Both the position numbers and the translations under genes were made by a program. Shown one piece after another: positions 46,417 to 57,855 of a DNA stretch of 64,000 bases. Below the pieces are notes generated by a model. It had not been told where the DNA came from, made no database searches, and saw only the letters and a program-made list of their open reading frames with translations. The first letter of the stretch is position 1; each line of letters begins with the position of its first letter. This DNA is from Jaltomata sinuosa (Eukaryota > Streptophyta > Magnoliopsida > Solanales > Solanaceae): the NCBI GenBank assembly GCA_003996215.1, contig QJPP01001770.1, forward strand, positions 186,001 through 250,000. Reading direction: 5' to 3'.

Positions 46417-47340
46417 TTACTTTCTTCTTTCACTTTCCTCTGTCTTAATATCCCTTTTCGGGTCACTGTCCAACGATCTAAACATATGCTCATGCTCCCT
46501 CAACAACTTGAGCAATTTTTTTTGCTGCACCTCAGACAATTCATAAGCAATATTCAAAGTTTCAACTTTTTCAAATCCACTCTCTTCCACCCCACACTTA
46601 TTTTTGACCACCTTTGTGATCATGCACAAATCTCTGTAATGTGAAGGGGTAGAAAGTGACTTATATACCTTGAACGTTGCCTCCTCATCATGAACTCTCA
46701 TCTTCAATTCTCCTTTTCGCACATCTATCAATGCTCCACCAGTTGTAAGGAATGGGTTCCCCAAGATAACCAGTACCTGCTCATATGCTTCATAATCCAA
46801 AATAATAAAGTCAGCAGGAATGACAAACTTACCCACCTTGATAAGCACATCCTCAATTATGCCCTCTGGATATACACGAGACCGGTCTACTAGTTGGAGA
46901 CAAATAGTGGTGGGGCGTGGCTCTCCCAAGCTTAGTGTCTTGAAAACAGATAGAGGCATTAAGTTAATACTTGCCCCAAGATCACACAATGCATGCCCAA
47001 CCTCATCTTCACCAATTTGTATGGGGAGGGTGAAGCTTCCAGGGTCTTTGAGCTTTTGAGTAAGTTTGCTCAATACCCTCGAAACACTCTTCAGTGAGTG
47101 CAACCGTCTCAAACTCTCTCATCCTTCTCTTTCCAGCCACCACATCTCGTAAGTACTTAGCATACTTTGGTATGTCCGTCAAAGCATCAATCAAAGGAAT
47201 GTTTATGTGAAGATGCTTGAAGATATCAAGGAACTTCTTATAGTTAGCATCTTCCTTGCTTTTCTGGAACCTTTGGGGGAATGATGGTGGAGGTCTTTCT
47301 CTTACCATCTCGGGATGCTCAACAATTTCTTCTTCAATAA
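46417..47340 (-). pseudogene. protease remnant of the outer Athila-type element, RT lost
   Basis: Minus-strand frames at 47308-47009 and 47112-46417 overlap across a frameshift near 47060. The first carries the pre-protease region (ERPPPSFPQRFQKSKED, LHINIPLIDALTDIPKYAKY). The second carries the active site HALCDLGASINLMPLSVF and VILGNPFLTTGGALIDV. Where RT should begin the protein instead ends in a short charged tail (SDPKRDIKTEESERRK) and stops at 46417. The deletion therefore removed RT, RNase H, integrase and the extra ORF. Confidence 0.85.
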
Positions 47341-47342
47341 CT

Positions 47343-48897
47343 TTTCTGGCACACTCTCTAACTCTGGCTTAGGAGTTGGTGCAGGAATCAACGCTCATGG
47401 AAAGGGAGGTGGATTCTTGTAGCTTTCAAGCCCCTCTCCCCAATGACCTTTTCTCTTTGGAGGCTCTTCTTCTTGCAACTCTCGCCCATTTCTCAAAGTG
47501 ATGGCCATAACCTGCTTGGGCAACTCTGTATCGCTAAGCTAGGTACCTTGAGGCATATCATGAAGTGTGGTGGTAAGTTTCCCCATTTGAATCTGCAATT
47601 CATTAATAACCTTCTTGGTTTCAACATTAACATGTGTCTGTGCCTGCTGAACTTGTTGTTGTTGGGTCATAAAATGCTTTAGAGTTTCCTCCAAAGAACT
47701 ACTCACTTGTTGACCTTGTTGTACATATTGTTATCTCTGTCCTTGCTGAACTCCATCCCAAGAGAAGTTTGGGTGGTTTCTATAATTTTGCTCCCCCACA
47801 TAGAAAATAGACCCAGGATTCAATGGGCATCCCGAATAAGCATGATTCTCACCACACTTTTCACAAAATAATGCAGCTTCCTGAACCTGTTGTACTTGTT
47901 GAACCTAGCTCATATTTGGGTTGGTTACCAATTTGTTTACCGTGTTGACCAGCTGACTAATGTCGGACCGTATGACAGCCACATCATCCAATTCAGGCTT
48001 ACCCGGTGTCTTCTGAATTGCGGTGAATATTCTATTGGGTTCTGTATAATCTCTATATCCTGCAGACATAAGGTTAAGCAACGCCTCATTTTCATCATAG
48101 CTCTTGGACAAGATTTGCCCTTGAGCTGTAGCATCAAGAAGTGATTTCGAGTCTGGCCTCAACCCTTCAATAAAATTGTGCCCAATGATCTCCTTAGGCT
48201 GCTGATGGTGTGTACAATCTCTCAAATATCCCTTGTATCTCTCCCAAGCTTGGGGAAGGGATTCAGTATCTTTTTGAACAAATCCAAAAATTCTGCCTCT
48301 GAGCTCTTTTGTTCTTCGAGATGTGAAGAACTTGTTGAGGAACCTTTCAGATAATATGTCCCATGATGTGATAGAACCGGCAGGTTTGCTCTGCAACCAC
48401 TGTTTTGCCTCTCCAATCAATGAGAAAAGGAACAATGTTAACTTTACATATTCATCACTCACATTCTGGTAGTGAAAGTTATCACTTAAGTCAACGAACT
48501 CTTGTTGGTGCTTGTGTGGGTATTTATGTGGTTTACCCTCAAATTGACAAGTGTTCTGCACTAGTCGCACCATGCCTTCTCTTAGCTCGAAGTTCCATGT
48601 GATGGTTGGCTTGAAAATAGCTTTGGAAGCATTTTCCCGATTTGGCCTCGCGAAGTTAAGCATAGGGACATATGGTGGTAGAGCGTACTGGACTGCATCC
48701 CTATTTCCAGTATTATTCGGGTCAATTGGGTCATTCACGTGGTCACCCATAGCTCTCAGACCTCTAAGAGTGTGTTTTAGCTTATGATCAATGGGAATCA
48801 AGGGATTGCCTTGGCTCTGAGTGTTTAGCATAAAATAACCTGTGACCTGAAATAAACAAAAACAACAAACAAAAGTGAAATTTGAATAGGTCAACAA
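47343..48897 (-). pseudogene. gag of the outer Athila-type element
   Basis: The open frame 48897-47905 (330 residues, the first likely start being MLNTQSQGNPLIPIDHKLK about 20 residues in) carries the gag domain: FLFSLIGEAKQWLQSKPAGS, WDILSERFLNKFF and LPQAWERYKGYLRDCTHHQ. A TAG at 47905-47907 interrupts it. The same frame continues with a CX2CX3HX4C knuckle (CEKCGENHAYSGC, near 47840) and a Gln-rich tail, with further stops. This element therefore kept a gag with RNA-binding knuckle, which the inner element's gag appears to lack. Confidence 0.88.
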
Positions 48898-48928
48898 AAA
48901 TCCAAAGTAGTATCAATTTCAAATCAAA

Positions 48929-48946
48929 TCCCCGGTAATGGTGCCA
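48929..48946 (-). promoter_or_regulatory. primer binding site, Asp-tRNA type, mutated (outer Athila)
   Basis: On the minus strand TGGCACCATTACCGGGGA differs from the perfect site at 42936 by three G-to-A changes. It lies six bases after the 5' LTR. Confidence 0.88.
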
Positions 48947-48952
48947 AAAACT

Positions 48953-50321
48953 TATTGCGTCCTTACGCACATACAAGTGTACGCAGCCGTACAAGTAATA
49001 TAGGATGTGAGTCCAGATATCATACCCAATAAATTTGACGAATTGATTTCTAGCTTGAATCCTTATACGAGCTATTCAGTAGGTAACCGACAATAAAGAG
49101 TGATTTGTGTGTTTTGAAAGTAAACAAATAACAAATTATAGACAAGCTTTGATTTGAAGTTGTAATTCAGATTTGAGAAAAGTTCCAGGGTCATGGTATT
49201 TCAACAATCCAGTTGAGTTTTCAAACCATACATTTAGTTGATTTCCTGAGTTACTAGTTGTGGGTTGATTTTAACCATGTTGAGCGATTTTCCAACAACT
49301 CGAGGTCTCCTCGACTATTTCTAACGTCTATATTCCTATGGTCGTCGGTCGATAGTGAAGGGCATATAATTTCTCTTCCGTATCAACTGGGAAAGGCTAA
49401 CGGGTATATTTCTATTCACGTTAGCAAATCGTTACCCCTTTCCTATAGAGTTCACAACCAAGTCTTACCTTCCCTTATTGCGTACATAAACACCCTATTC
49501 CTAGTTCAATTAATGCACCATAGATAGTGTTTGCTAGGTGATCAAGTTAACAAACAATTAAGAGTAAAGGAAGATAAATAACTCAATAATGGAAATCCGA
49601 ACTAAACAATATGATAATTAAACGTCAACCTTCATGTCTTTAACCACAACCCTAGATACTAAAGGTTTGGCTACTCATGAATCTCTTTGGAATAAGAGAT
49701 TTCATGAGTTTACAAGAAAAGAATCAAAAATAAAATAAAGAAATAAAACTAGACCTTGTTCTTGAGCTTTGCCGTAGGGTTTGCCTTTCCCAAATCTGTT
49801 GTTGTCCATAGAAAACATGGGAAGGGAGTATCTATAGAGTTTAGGAACCCTTAGGACTAAGAAAACCAATCCAAATCGGGTTAGGATTTACCCACGCTCG
49901 CGCCACTGCCCAAAAGCGGAGTAGTGGCGCAAGGAACACCAAAAACTTCAGACCGCTCCTCAAATCTTCGCCACTGCCCGCTTTAGGGTGTGTGGCGCAA
50001 GCCTTTGGTGCTGGAAAACTTCAGAAACAGTCCCAAACCTGCGCCACTGCTTGCTTTTGCTCAGTGGCGCAAGGCACAAGTTGGGAAGTCATTCTTCGCT
50101 CGTTTTGCGTCGCTTTGCGAGGTTGCTTCTTCCTTGCTTTCTTTTGGTTCCTTGGTGCTATTTTTCCTCTTTTTTAAGCTCCAAATACCTCAAAATACTC
50201 CTACATAAACAAAACACAAAACATAAGTGTAATTCATAACATATACGCTCAAGACGACACTAAAAAGAGGACAAATGAGAGGCGAATGATCGTATAAAAG
50301 CGTACTTTTAGCCTCTCATCA
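48953..50321 (-). repeat. 5' LTR of the outer Athila-type element
   Basis: 1,369 bp, partner of 29928-31295, with the GCGCCACTG word cluster at about 49895-50075. Its inner end reads AATA rather than AACA, one transition from the expected terminus. Confidence 0.95.
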
Positions 50322-50439
50322 CTCTTCTTTTGCTTTTCTATTTGTTGCATTTTTAATAATTAAATATAAAAAGAGTGTATGTTTTCAAAAATAATAAAAA
50401 AAGGTCGTCTTCTTCTATTTTTTTCTATTCTTTTTTTTA

Positions 50440-50965
50440 TGGTTTCTATATACATCCTATAAAGATACATATTCTATACAATAATTCAATTTCTATACAT
50501 ATCCTATACAGATACATATTCCATACAATAATTATACAGTTTATATACAAATCCTATACAGTTTCTAAAGAAATCTTATACAGATACATATTCTATACAA
50601 TAATTATACCATTTTTATATACATCCTATACAGTTTCTATAGAAATCTTATACAGATATATATTCTATACAATAATTATATAGTTTCGATACACATCCTA
50701 TACAGTTTATATAGAAATATTATACATATACATATTCTATACAATAATGATACAATTTCTATACAATAATTATACATTTTCTATACATATTTATACAATA
50801 ATTATACATATACATATTTTTTTTACAAACAATGATACAATTTCTATACACATCTTATACATATACATATTTTATACAATAATTATATAGTTTCTATACA
50901 CATCCTATATATTTTCTATATAAATTTTATACAAATACGTATTCTATGCTACAACTATACATTTT
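50440..50965 (+). repeat. tandem TATACA-type array
   Basis: Repeats of about 55-65 bases built from TTTCTATACACATCCTATAC, AGATACATATTCTATAC and AATAATTATACAGT, roughly nine copies, imperfect. They lie within the right part of the Mutator-like layer. The short Tyr/Ile-rich frames are by-products. Confidence 0.85.
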
Positions 50966-51429
50966 TTATACAATTGTATTTAATTATAAAAATATAACTT
51001 AATTAGAACTTTTCAAGAAAATAAGATAAGAGTATTATATGCTAATATATTTATTATACACTTTATATAATAAATAAAAAATAAAAAAGAGTAAAAAAAA
51101 AAAGCCATCAAAAAAATAATAAAAAGGAGCAACGAAAAAAAAATGAAATAAAAGAATCAGTGAAAAAAAACAAATGAAAAAGTCAAACAAAAGGTGCGCT
51201 CAAATTGGATTAATAGTTCAAATGTGGGCCATCTTAATCAATAGCTAAAAATAGGAAATAAAATGGCTGAAAATCCATTTTTTGTCCAAAAGGACAAATG
51301 CGGGCCATTTATTATAAAAAGGGTCAAGCAGTGTCCTTTTTCCTTTAAAATCTGGGTAGTTTAATGGGTAAAATGGATAAAAGAGGCCTATTCATAAAAG
51401 AAAGAAAAGAGGCATTAATTTTTTTTTGG

Positions 51430-52080
51430 AGGGTGTGGGTGGTCGGAGTAGGGGAGTGGAGGTGGGTGAGGTGAGAAAAAAAATTAAATTTTTTTTAACA
51501 AATAAATAAAAAAACTTTCAAACAAATTGAAAAAACTTTAATTTTTTTGGTAGGTGGAGCTGAGGTGGGGGGCTGGTAGGGGGGTCGGGGTGGGTAAAAA
51601 AATTAAACAAAATATTGATAAGTGGGGCTGGGGAGGCTAGTAGGGTGGTGGGGGTGGGGGTGGGGTAATTTTTTTATTTTTTTTTAAATTAATTTTTTTA
51701 GTAGGTGGGGCTGAGATGGGGTGGGGGTGGGATGGGGGTGAGGGGCTGGTAGAGGGGATGGGGGTGGGGGTGGGGTAAACAAATTTAATTTTTTTAAAAA
51801 AACAATTAAAAAATAATTTGTTTATAGTTGGGGTGGGGGTGGGGGGTGTTCTGGTAGAGGGGATGGGTGGTGTGGGTGGGGTAAGAATTTTTTTTTTAAA
51901 AAAAATAAATTTAAAAAAATAACTTTTTTTGGGTGGGGTTGGGGGAGGAGGTGTAGGTAGGGGGCCGAGGGTGGGGTAAATATAAAAATTTTAAAAAGTT
52001 TTTAGAGGTGGGGGTGGGGGGCTGGTAGGAGGGTTGGGGGTCGCGGTAAGATTTTTTTTATTGGGGGGTGGGAGGTGGAT
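51430..52080 (+). repeat. G-rich GGGGTGGGG array alternating with A/T tracts
   Basis: Seven or so blocks of GGTGGGGCTGG / GGGGGTGGGGTGGGG type, each followed by an A- or T-run of 20-50 bases. At least one stretch (51643-51665) fits the four-run G-quadruplex pattern. They lie in the right arm of the outermost hAT-like layer. Non-coding. Confidence 0.85.
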
Positions 52081-52344
52081 GGAGGTCAAACGAATATGAA
52101 AAAATAGGAAAATATTATTTGGCCAAAATATTTTTCTCCATATCGGACACACTCTGAAGCTTTTGAAGCTTTAAACAGGGATCCCTACTATAATATGGGT
52201 ATCCATATTTATCCATATTGTTCATTGGCTAAACTCATTTTTATCCAGTATAAATATGAGTCAAATCGGGTATTTTATCTATTTTTATTTTACCCATTTT
52301 TAACTGACTCATATTCGATTCGACCCGCTCGTTTGACACTCCTA

Positions 52345-52935
52345 ACTACCACTATCAACCTCCACCATTGTAACTATCACCACCACCATTGTAACTATCA
52401 CCACCACCATTACTAGCCACTAATACCAACCATTACCACCACCACCATTATAAATCATCTTTACCAGCACTAGTGAACATAAATATTTCATAACCGCCTA
52501 TTGCCATCACAACTACTATCGCCACTACCACCAACCACTTTTGTCATCAAAACAAAAGCGGGTAACCACTACTTTCTGTCGCTACCACACTTATTGCCGT
52601 CATCATTATAATTATATTCACTGTCATCACCACTTGTACTGTCACTACCGCTACCACCTCCACTATTACTATCAGTCACTACCACGACTGCAGTCAATCC
52701 CTACTATCAACCACATCCACCATCACAACCAGCATTGCCATCAATTACCGCCAGACATTCTTCAGTCACCAATATCAACATCACCAACTATTAATATCAA
52801 CCAACTTCATCATCACAACCACCACTACTACCAACCTCCACCATTGCAACTATCACCACCACCATTACTAGCCACTAATACAAACCATTACCACCACCAC
52901 CATTATAAATCATCTTCACCATCACTAGCGAACAT
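52345..52935 (+). repeat. CAC/ATC-rich repeat DNA, end of first copy and second copy
   Basis: Up to about 52495 it completes the first copy interrupted by the hAT-like element. The second copy follows (52496-52935), ending with the same CACTAG.GAACATAAATATTT block as the first. The unit is therefore a tandem duplication of about 450-570 bases. Confidence 0.8.
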
Positions 52936-54130
52936 AAATATTTATTTTTTATCACATAATAATTTTATTTTATTAAATTTAATTTTTTTAATATTTAATT
53001 ATTATTTTTATTTAAATTATATATTTATTATGTGAACAATAAATTATGCACATTCAGATATTGAAAAATAATCAGTCATAATCATTCATTGCTCAGATAT
53101 AGAGACAACATCTTAATTATTCAAATATGCGTTCAAATTTAGACATCTTAATCTTAATAAAAATAAATGAGGCCTTATTTAGTTCCAAAATTATTTATCT
53201 CACTATTTATACTATCATGATGGGATAAGTTATCCCATATACATGGTGAAATAACTAATCTCATGGGATATGCCAATTCATGGAATAATTTTCTCTATTT
53301 CATATCTCATACCAAGCGAGCCCTAAAATGACGGGATTAGTTGTCCCATATAAAAGTGAGATAACTAATCCCATGTGGAATATCTCACGTTGTACCAAAC
53401 AACCGTAATTACTACTATATATAAGGGAGAACACCTAATTTTTATAGTCCTCACATGAACTTGTTTTGTCCATTTTACCCCTAATTAAAGTTTTAATGAT
53501 CTTGCAAGATCTCACCCATTTTAGTAAATTTAAATAATTATATGGGCTTCTTAAATGCTATACAAAAAGTGATGAATCATAAATAAAGTGATAGTGACAC
53601 CCCAAAAAATTATTTATCCAACTAAATAAAAAATTAATTTTAAAATTTGTTGTCTTCATATGAAAATTTCTATTATATAGAAGAGTCATGAGTAGGATGA
53701 CCAATGACAATTTTGTAATTTTAACTTTAATTAAGGGTAAAATTATAGTTATATAATTAGAGGTCAAAATGAAATGCTAGAAAAATCTAATTCTTTCTCA
53801 AAAGCTACAAAAGGTTTGTTCCACTTGATCTTATCTTCTTAAAAAGAAAAAAATATTTACATTTAGTTATGAACTAAAGAAGATTGTATAAATTTTGACT
53901 CAAAAAAAAATTAAAAGTTATCTATGTTGATCATCACATTAAGCTGCAACTTTATATCAAGCTAATAATTGTTGGTGTCTTTTTTTCTCTTTGAGAATTG
54001 TATTATATAGTTTCATTAGGTAAATAAATCTCTTTTGATTCTTCTTTTTTGCTTGTTGTACTAAAATATTCTCTTGATTTTGTTGTACACAATACATGAA
54101 CTAAAACAATCGTAATGTTTACTTTTTAAT
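52936..54130. other. AT-rich spacer with MITE-like sequence
   Basis: No gene. 53165-53410 has repeated GGGATAA/TTATCCC words and ends in TACCAAACAACC, typical of a degenerate MITE. 53955-54085 is one member of a direct repeat pair with 59378-59505. The rest is AT-rich with no recognisable content. Confidence 0.6.
53955..54085 (+). repeat. direct repeat, copy 1
   Basis: AGCTAATAATTGTTGGTGTC ... GAGAATTGTATTATATAG ... TTCATTAGGTAAATAAATCTC ... GCTTGTTGTACTAAAAT aligns closely with 59378-59505, about 5.4 kb away in the same orientation. Flanking DNA is not similar. Confidence 0.85.
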
Positions 54131-54424
54131 TAGGCATAATATATAAATGTGCCCTTTAACTAATTGGTCTTAGTTCACATTTATGCCTTTCAACTTTGGT
54201 TGTGCATAAGTAGGCACTTAAACTTGTATAAAATTGAACAAGTAAACACATGCATCATACGTGGCGTCCTATGTGGCAATTCACATCCCTACGTGGTATC
54301 CTACGTGTATTATGCCACGTAGGATGTGTGTGTCTACTTGTTCAACTTTATACAAGCTTAAGTGCCTACTTGTGCATATTCAAAGTTCGAGGGCATAAAC
54401 ATGAGTTGAGGCCAAGTTAAAGGG

Positions 54425-55403
54425 TGTCACGACCCAACTATCGGGCCGTGCGGGCACCTACTCTAATCCACCTAGATAGGGGAACCCTTACCACTCGAAC
54501 CAACTGGCAATGCGGAAAAGAAAATAAACCATTAAATAAGTCCCTTAATACATGAGAAATCCCTTTACAAAGTTTGGAAAATCTTTATACAACAGCTTTT
54601 GAAAATTACACAGCCTTTAAAACTTGCGAAAATTTATTAACAATATAAACACCCTCCCCAGAACCTAGTCTACTTGGACGCCAAGCAGCTGCAACCGTGT
54701 ATTTCTGGCTCCGTGGAGGCATTCCTGGCGGTTCTGTAGGCCCGAATCCATGGTTTCGCGTCCTTTTTACCGGAATTCCTCCTCCCCATGGCTCCCAAGC
54801 CTTGGAGCAGCCTAGGAGGGTTTTTGGAATAGCTCTCGTCTATTTTTGGGGCTGAAGGGAAGAGAATGAAATTAAAAATCCATTTTTGGGTTTTCTGGTC
54901 CTGTCGCTCTGCTATAGCGGTCCCCGTTCCGCTATAGCAGTACCGCTGTAGTGGAGTCAACCGCTATGGCAGAGGTTGACCGTTTTGACTTTTGCTATAG
55001 CGGTAATTATTTCGCTATAGTGGAGGTCACCGTGGCGGAGCAGTAGTGCTCGTCACGGATAGAAACTCGGAAAATTCCTGAAAAGATCCCTTTTTACAAC
55101 GTGCCTTGAATCCCCGACGTTTCGGAATAACCCCTTCATGTCAACCTCGATTTTGGGAGCTCTTCTTACCCGAATTTGATTCCGAAAAGTCCCCCAGACT
55201 CCTTTATGTCTTAGCTACAAGGAAAAATAGCTCGAACCAAGACATCTAACCCAATCCTTGTCCGAATTGTCCTAGACCCTACCTCGCTCCAAAACCAGTC
55301 GAGACTAGCCTAGCCCAGAATTTTCAACTCCCAAACCCAGAAGTTTTCTAACCTGAAACTTGGCACGAATGGTTTACCCATAATGACAAACCCGGTCGTT
55401 ACA
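54425..55403 (-). repeat. 3' LTR of the LARD-like element
   Basis: 979 bp. It contains a CCGCTATAGCGG cluster at 54902-55046. An open frame of 96 residues at 54670-54960 is incidental. Confidence 0.93.
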
Positions 55404-57855
55404 ACAGATACCAATTTACCCATCGCTTATCCCCAAACGATCTCTATGTTGGAGGGAAAGAACAAGACCGTCCCTCAATCGTAATACTCTACCATGACAG
55501 CGTAAATACAACCTTATGCAAACCACCGAAAACCTCCCAATCCCTTGGTATACCCAACTCAGCCAAAAATTTAACTCACTTCCGCTCTATCAAGAAAATC
55601 CTTCCTTCGAGCTCCACAAGGCAACTAGATTACCCCTCCCCGAGTTCCCAAGAAATCTGTGGCCTCGCTGAAACACCGGAGCCAAAGAAACTCAACTAAC
55701 GAACAACACAGTTTTTCCCTGCTAAGGGGACTAGATCCCACCATGGTGATCCCTTTCCCACTATACCCGGAGTTCTATTAGCTCGAACTCCATTTCGGAA
55801 GCTTCCTACGGGGTACTATGCCCCTCACATATCATCCTATCACCTTACTCCTATCAACACTATGCCCCGAGACACCAGGTATTCTGTAAACAACGCAACA
55901 ATGAGGATTTCATTGGGCTCATCCTACCTTGAGATTTTCATCAACCCTCGTCTTAGGGGGGAGGGAATTTCTACCCGGGAGCTTTCACACTAACCAATGC
56001 TATGGTGAGAATACGCTCACTACTTAACGAGCAGTAACACTGGGTATTATCATGGTCACAAGAGACACAATAATGCTAAAGAAATCCATTTAATAACCCC
56101 GCTCCTTCAATCGACCCTACCACTAAGGAACATCAACACTAAACCAGTCAATAATCACCTCATCACATAGCCTATGAGCAGTGTCCAACACTACTCGATC
56201 AATCACGGGTCATTTTGCCAAACTCTTCATAGGTGACTATTCCCACCAATGGTCAGTCATAGTTTTACCAATCCCCTGGGCTACCATATCTACCCTTTCC
56301 TTTGGTCGTGCACAGACGCTAAGTATTCAGGAAAATTACCTTATATGCGTGTTATGTAAGTTCTATAGTCAATTTCTTTGTTTCACATGGCAGCCCGTAA
56401 TGCAACCTTTGCCATTAGATGCCCCGGGATTGAATGAAAAACAGGGGAAAAACAGGCTGAGGCTTCTGCCTCGCGCTCTTCTGCTATAGCGATGGTCGCT
56501 CCGCTATAGCGGTTCCGCCGTAGCGATAACCATACCGCTACCGCAGTCCCAACGGTAACAGCTCAGAAACTTGAAATTTTCAATAAGGGTATCCTTTCCT
56601 TTTCCCAGTTACCTTTGTTTAGTCTTGTAAATCCCGCCATAGTCTTAAATCACCCTTAAGACCATTCCTGGCATCAAACGCATCACAATTCAGCATAAAA
56701 TACTATCAATTACAAAGAGTTAACACTAGACAATTGTTCCCACCAATATCTTCCTGCCATTACACACTAATGACTCCCTTGTTCCCATGGTTCCCAACCA
56801 AGTCCCGACTATCCTGAAACTGAAGCTTCCCTACAGTCACAGCTTCCAATCCCTTATCATCTTAACCAATGATAAGCCCTTTTCCAAAATGCAGTACCAC
56901 TTTTAAATCAAGACTTTTAACAGCTCATCACAACATAAGGTACACAGAATTTTCAACTTAATGACCCTCTACAGACTCAACATGCACGACAGACAACAAT
57001 TTACACACATTTTACGCAAGTCACACGAGATTTGTACACACAACATTTCAACTTTAAGTTACAACCAAATCAAGTCACAACCAAATCAAGTCACACAATT
57101 TACTCTCTATTCGTCCCATGGATGACCAGAAGTCGATCATCCATGTCTTACCATAACTCCCGCTATTAAGCAATAATAACCCTTGTCCCTGGTACTTATT
57201 CACATACCAACCACTTGAAACCTGAGTTCCCACAAGTGTATATATCCTTTCCCCTTATTATTTTTACCAACGATAAGACCCTGCCCAACATTTAGCATAC
57301 TGTTTTCCACTTGAATTACAAAACAAGAATTCCTTCAATCATTAATACATAACCAAGTTAAGACTCTTCAGTAACTACAATTTCAAGGCAACTCTTCAAT
57401 TACACACCACAAAATTACAGTCATTCAAATAATGCAATACATACAATCACGAGTCTAAAGCTCTGACACTCAAATCAATCAGTTTCATCACCTTTCATTC
57501 GCTTCATGGATGATCATTAGCCGATTCAGCCATCCTTTATATAGCCTCTCAGGCCAGATACCAATTGGAACCTTCCCGGTTTCACTTTTCCTTGCTTGTC
57601 TTACTGCAACCGGAGTCCAATGACATCCTTACTTCATTGAGATACCAATTGGAATCGAGAGATACCAATTGGACTCAACCCATACAAGCAAGTGAAAGAA
57701 CCGCACAAAAAGGAATGAAAGAAAAGAGATGTTTTCTAGAATGCTTCATAGCTTCCCTAGGATTAGATGTGGACGTCTACACACCAATCCGCGGGACTCT
57801 ATTCGATATTTTGCTCTTGTACTAGGAGACCGGTAACCTGGGCTCTGATACCATT
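55404..57855 (-). other. non-coding interior of the LARD-like element
   Basis: The minus-strand leader (about 57840-57550) resembles the leader of the element at 19557 (for example GAGACGTCC against TAGACGTCC). It carries three copies of CCAATTGGTATCT (near 57555, 57640 and 57661). Another CCGCTATAGCGG cluster is at 56477-56545. No conserved protein is encoded. Confidence 0.85.
57841..57853 (-). promoter_or_regulatory. primer binding site, initiator Met tRNA (LARD-like element)
   Basis: On the minus strand TGGTATCAGAGCC, two bases from the 5' LTR, identical to the site at 21552. Confidence 0.94.

Larger units (their letters stand above)
29928..50321 (-). mobile_element. Athila-type LTR element lacking RT, RNase H and integrase (third layer)
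   Basis: The LTRs at 29928-31295 and 48953-50321 run, on the minus strand, from TGATGAGAGG to GGACGCAACA (AATA in the 5' copy). The target duplication CTCTT is exact (29923-29927, 50322-50326). A tRNA-Asp-type primer site sits by the 5' LTR. Gag and protease remain, but where RT should follow the sequence jumps to spacer that in the inner element lies after integrase. It must therefore have relied on proteins from another element. A full Athila element inserted at 31424-44457 splits its 3' untranslated region. Confidence 0.93.
29646..51343. mobile_element. Mutator-like non-autonomous element, second layer
   Basis: The left end GGAATAAGGACAAATATAGC and the reverse complement of the right end, GGAAAAAGGACACTGCTTGA, share GGAA.AAGGACA. 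Direct repeats of nine bases, TTTAAAATT (29637-29645) and TTTAAAATC (51344-51352), match at 8 of 9, the size typical of Mutator-like insertions. Its own DNA is 29646-29927 (T/C-rich) and 50322-51343, which includes TACA-type tandem repeats and a purine-rich stretch. Non-coding. Confidence 0.55.
29520..52344. mobile_element. hAT-like element, outermost layer of a nest
   Basis: The left end TAGGGCTGGCAAAATGG and the reverse complement of the right end, TAGGAGTGTCAAACGAG, form imperfect inverted repeats. They are flanked by 8-bp direct repeats ACCACCAC (29512-29519) and ACTACCAC (52345-52352), matching at 7 of 8. The element's own sequence is only 29520-29645 plus 51353-52344, about 1.1 kb; the rest is nested insertions. 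The right part holds a G-rich array. No transposase is seen. Confidence 0.6.

Noticed and set aside
50375..50683. 102-residue Tyr/Ile-rich open frame
   Set aside because: By-product of the TATACA tandem array.
52541..53035. 164-residue His/Pro-rich open frame
   Set aside because: Same triplet repeat as at 29112; low complexity, not a protein family.
56181..56489. 102-residue open frame in the LARD-like interior
   Set aside because: Antisense to the element, with no recognisable domain; it overlaps the palindromic cluster.
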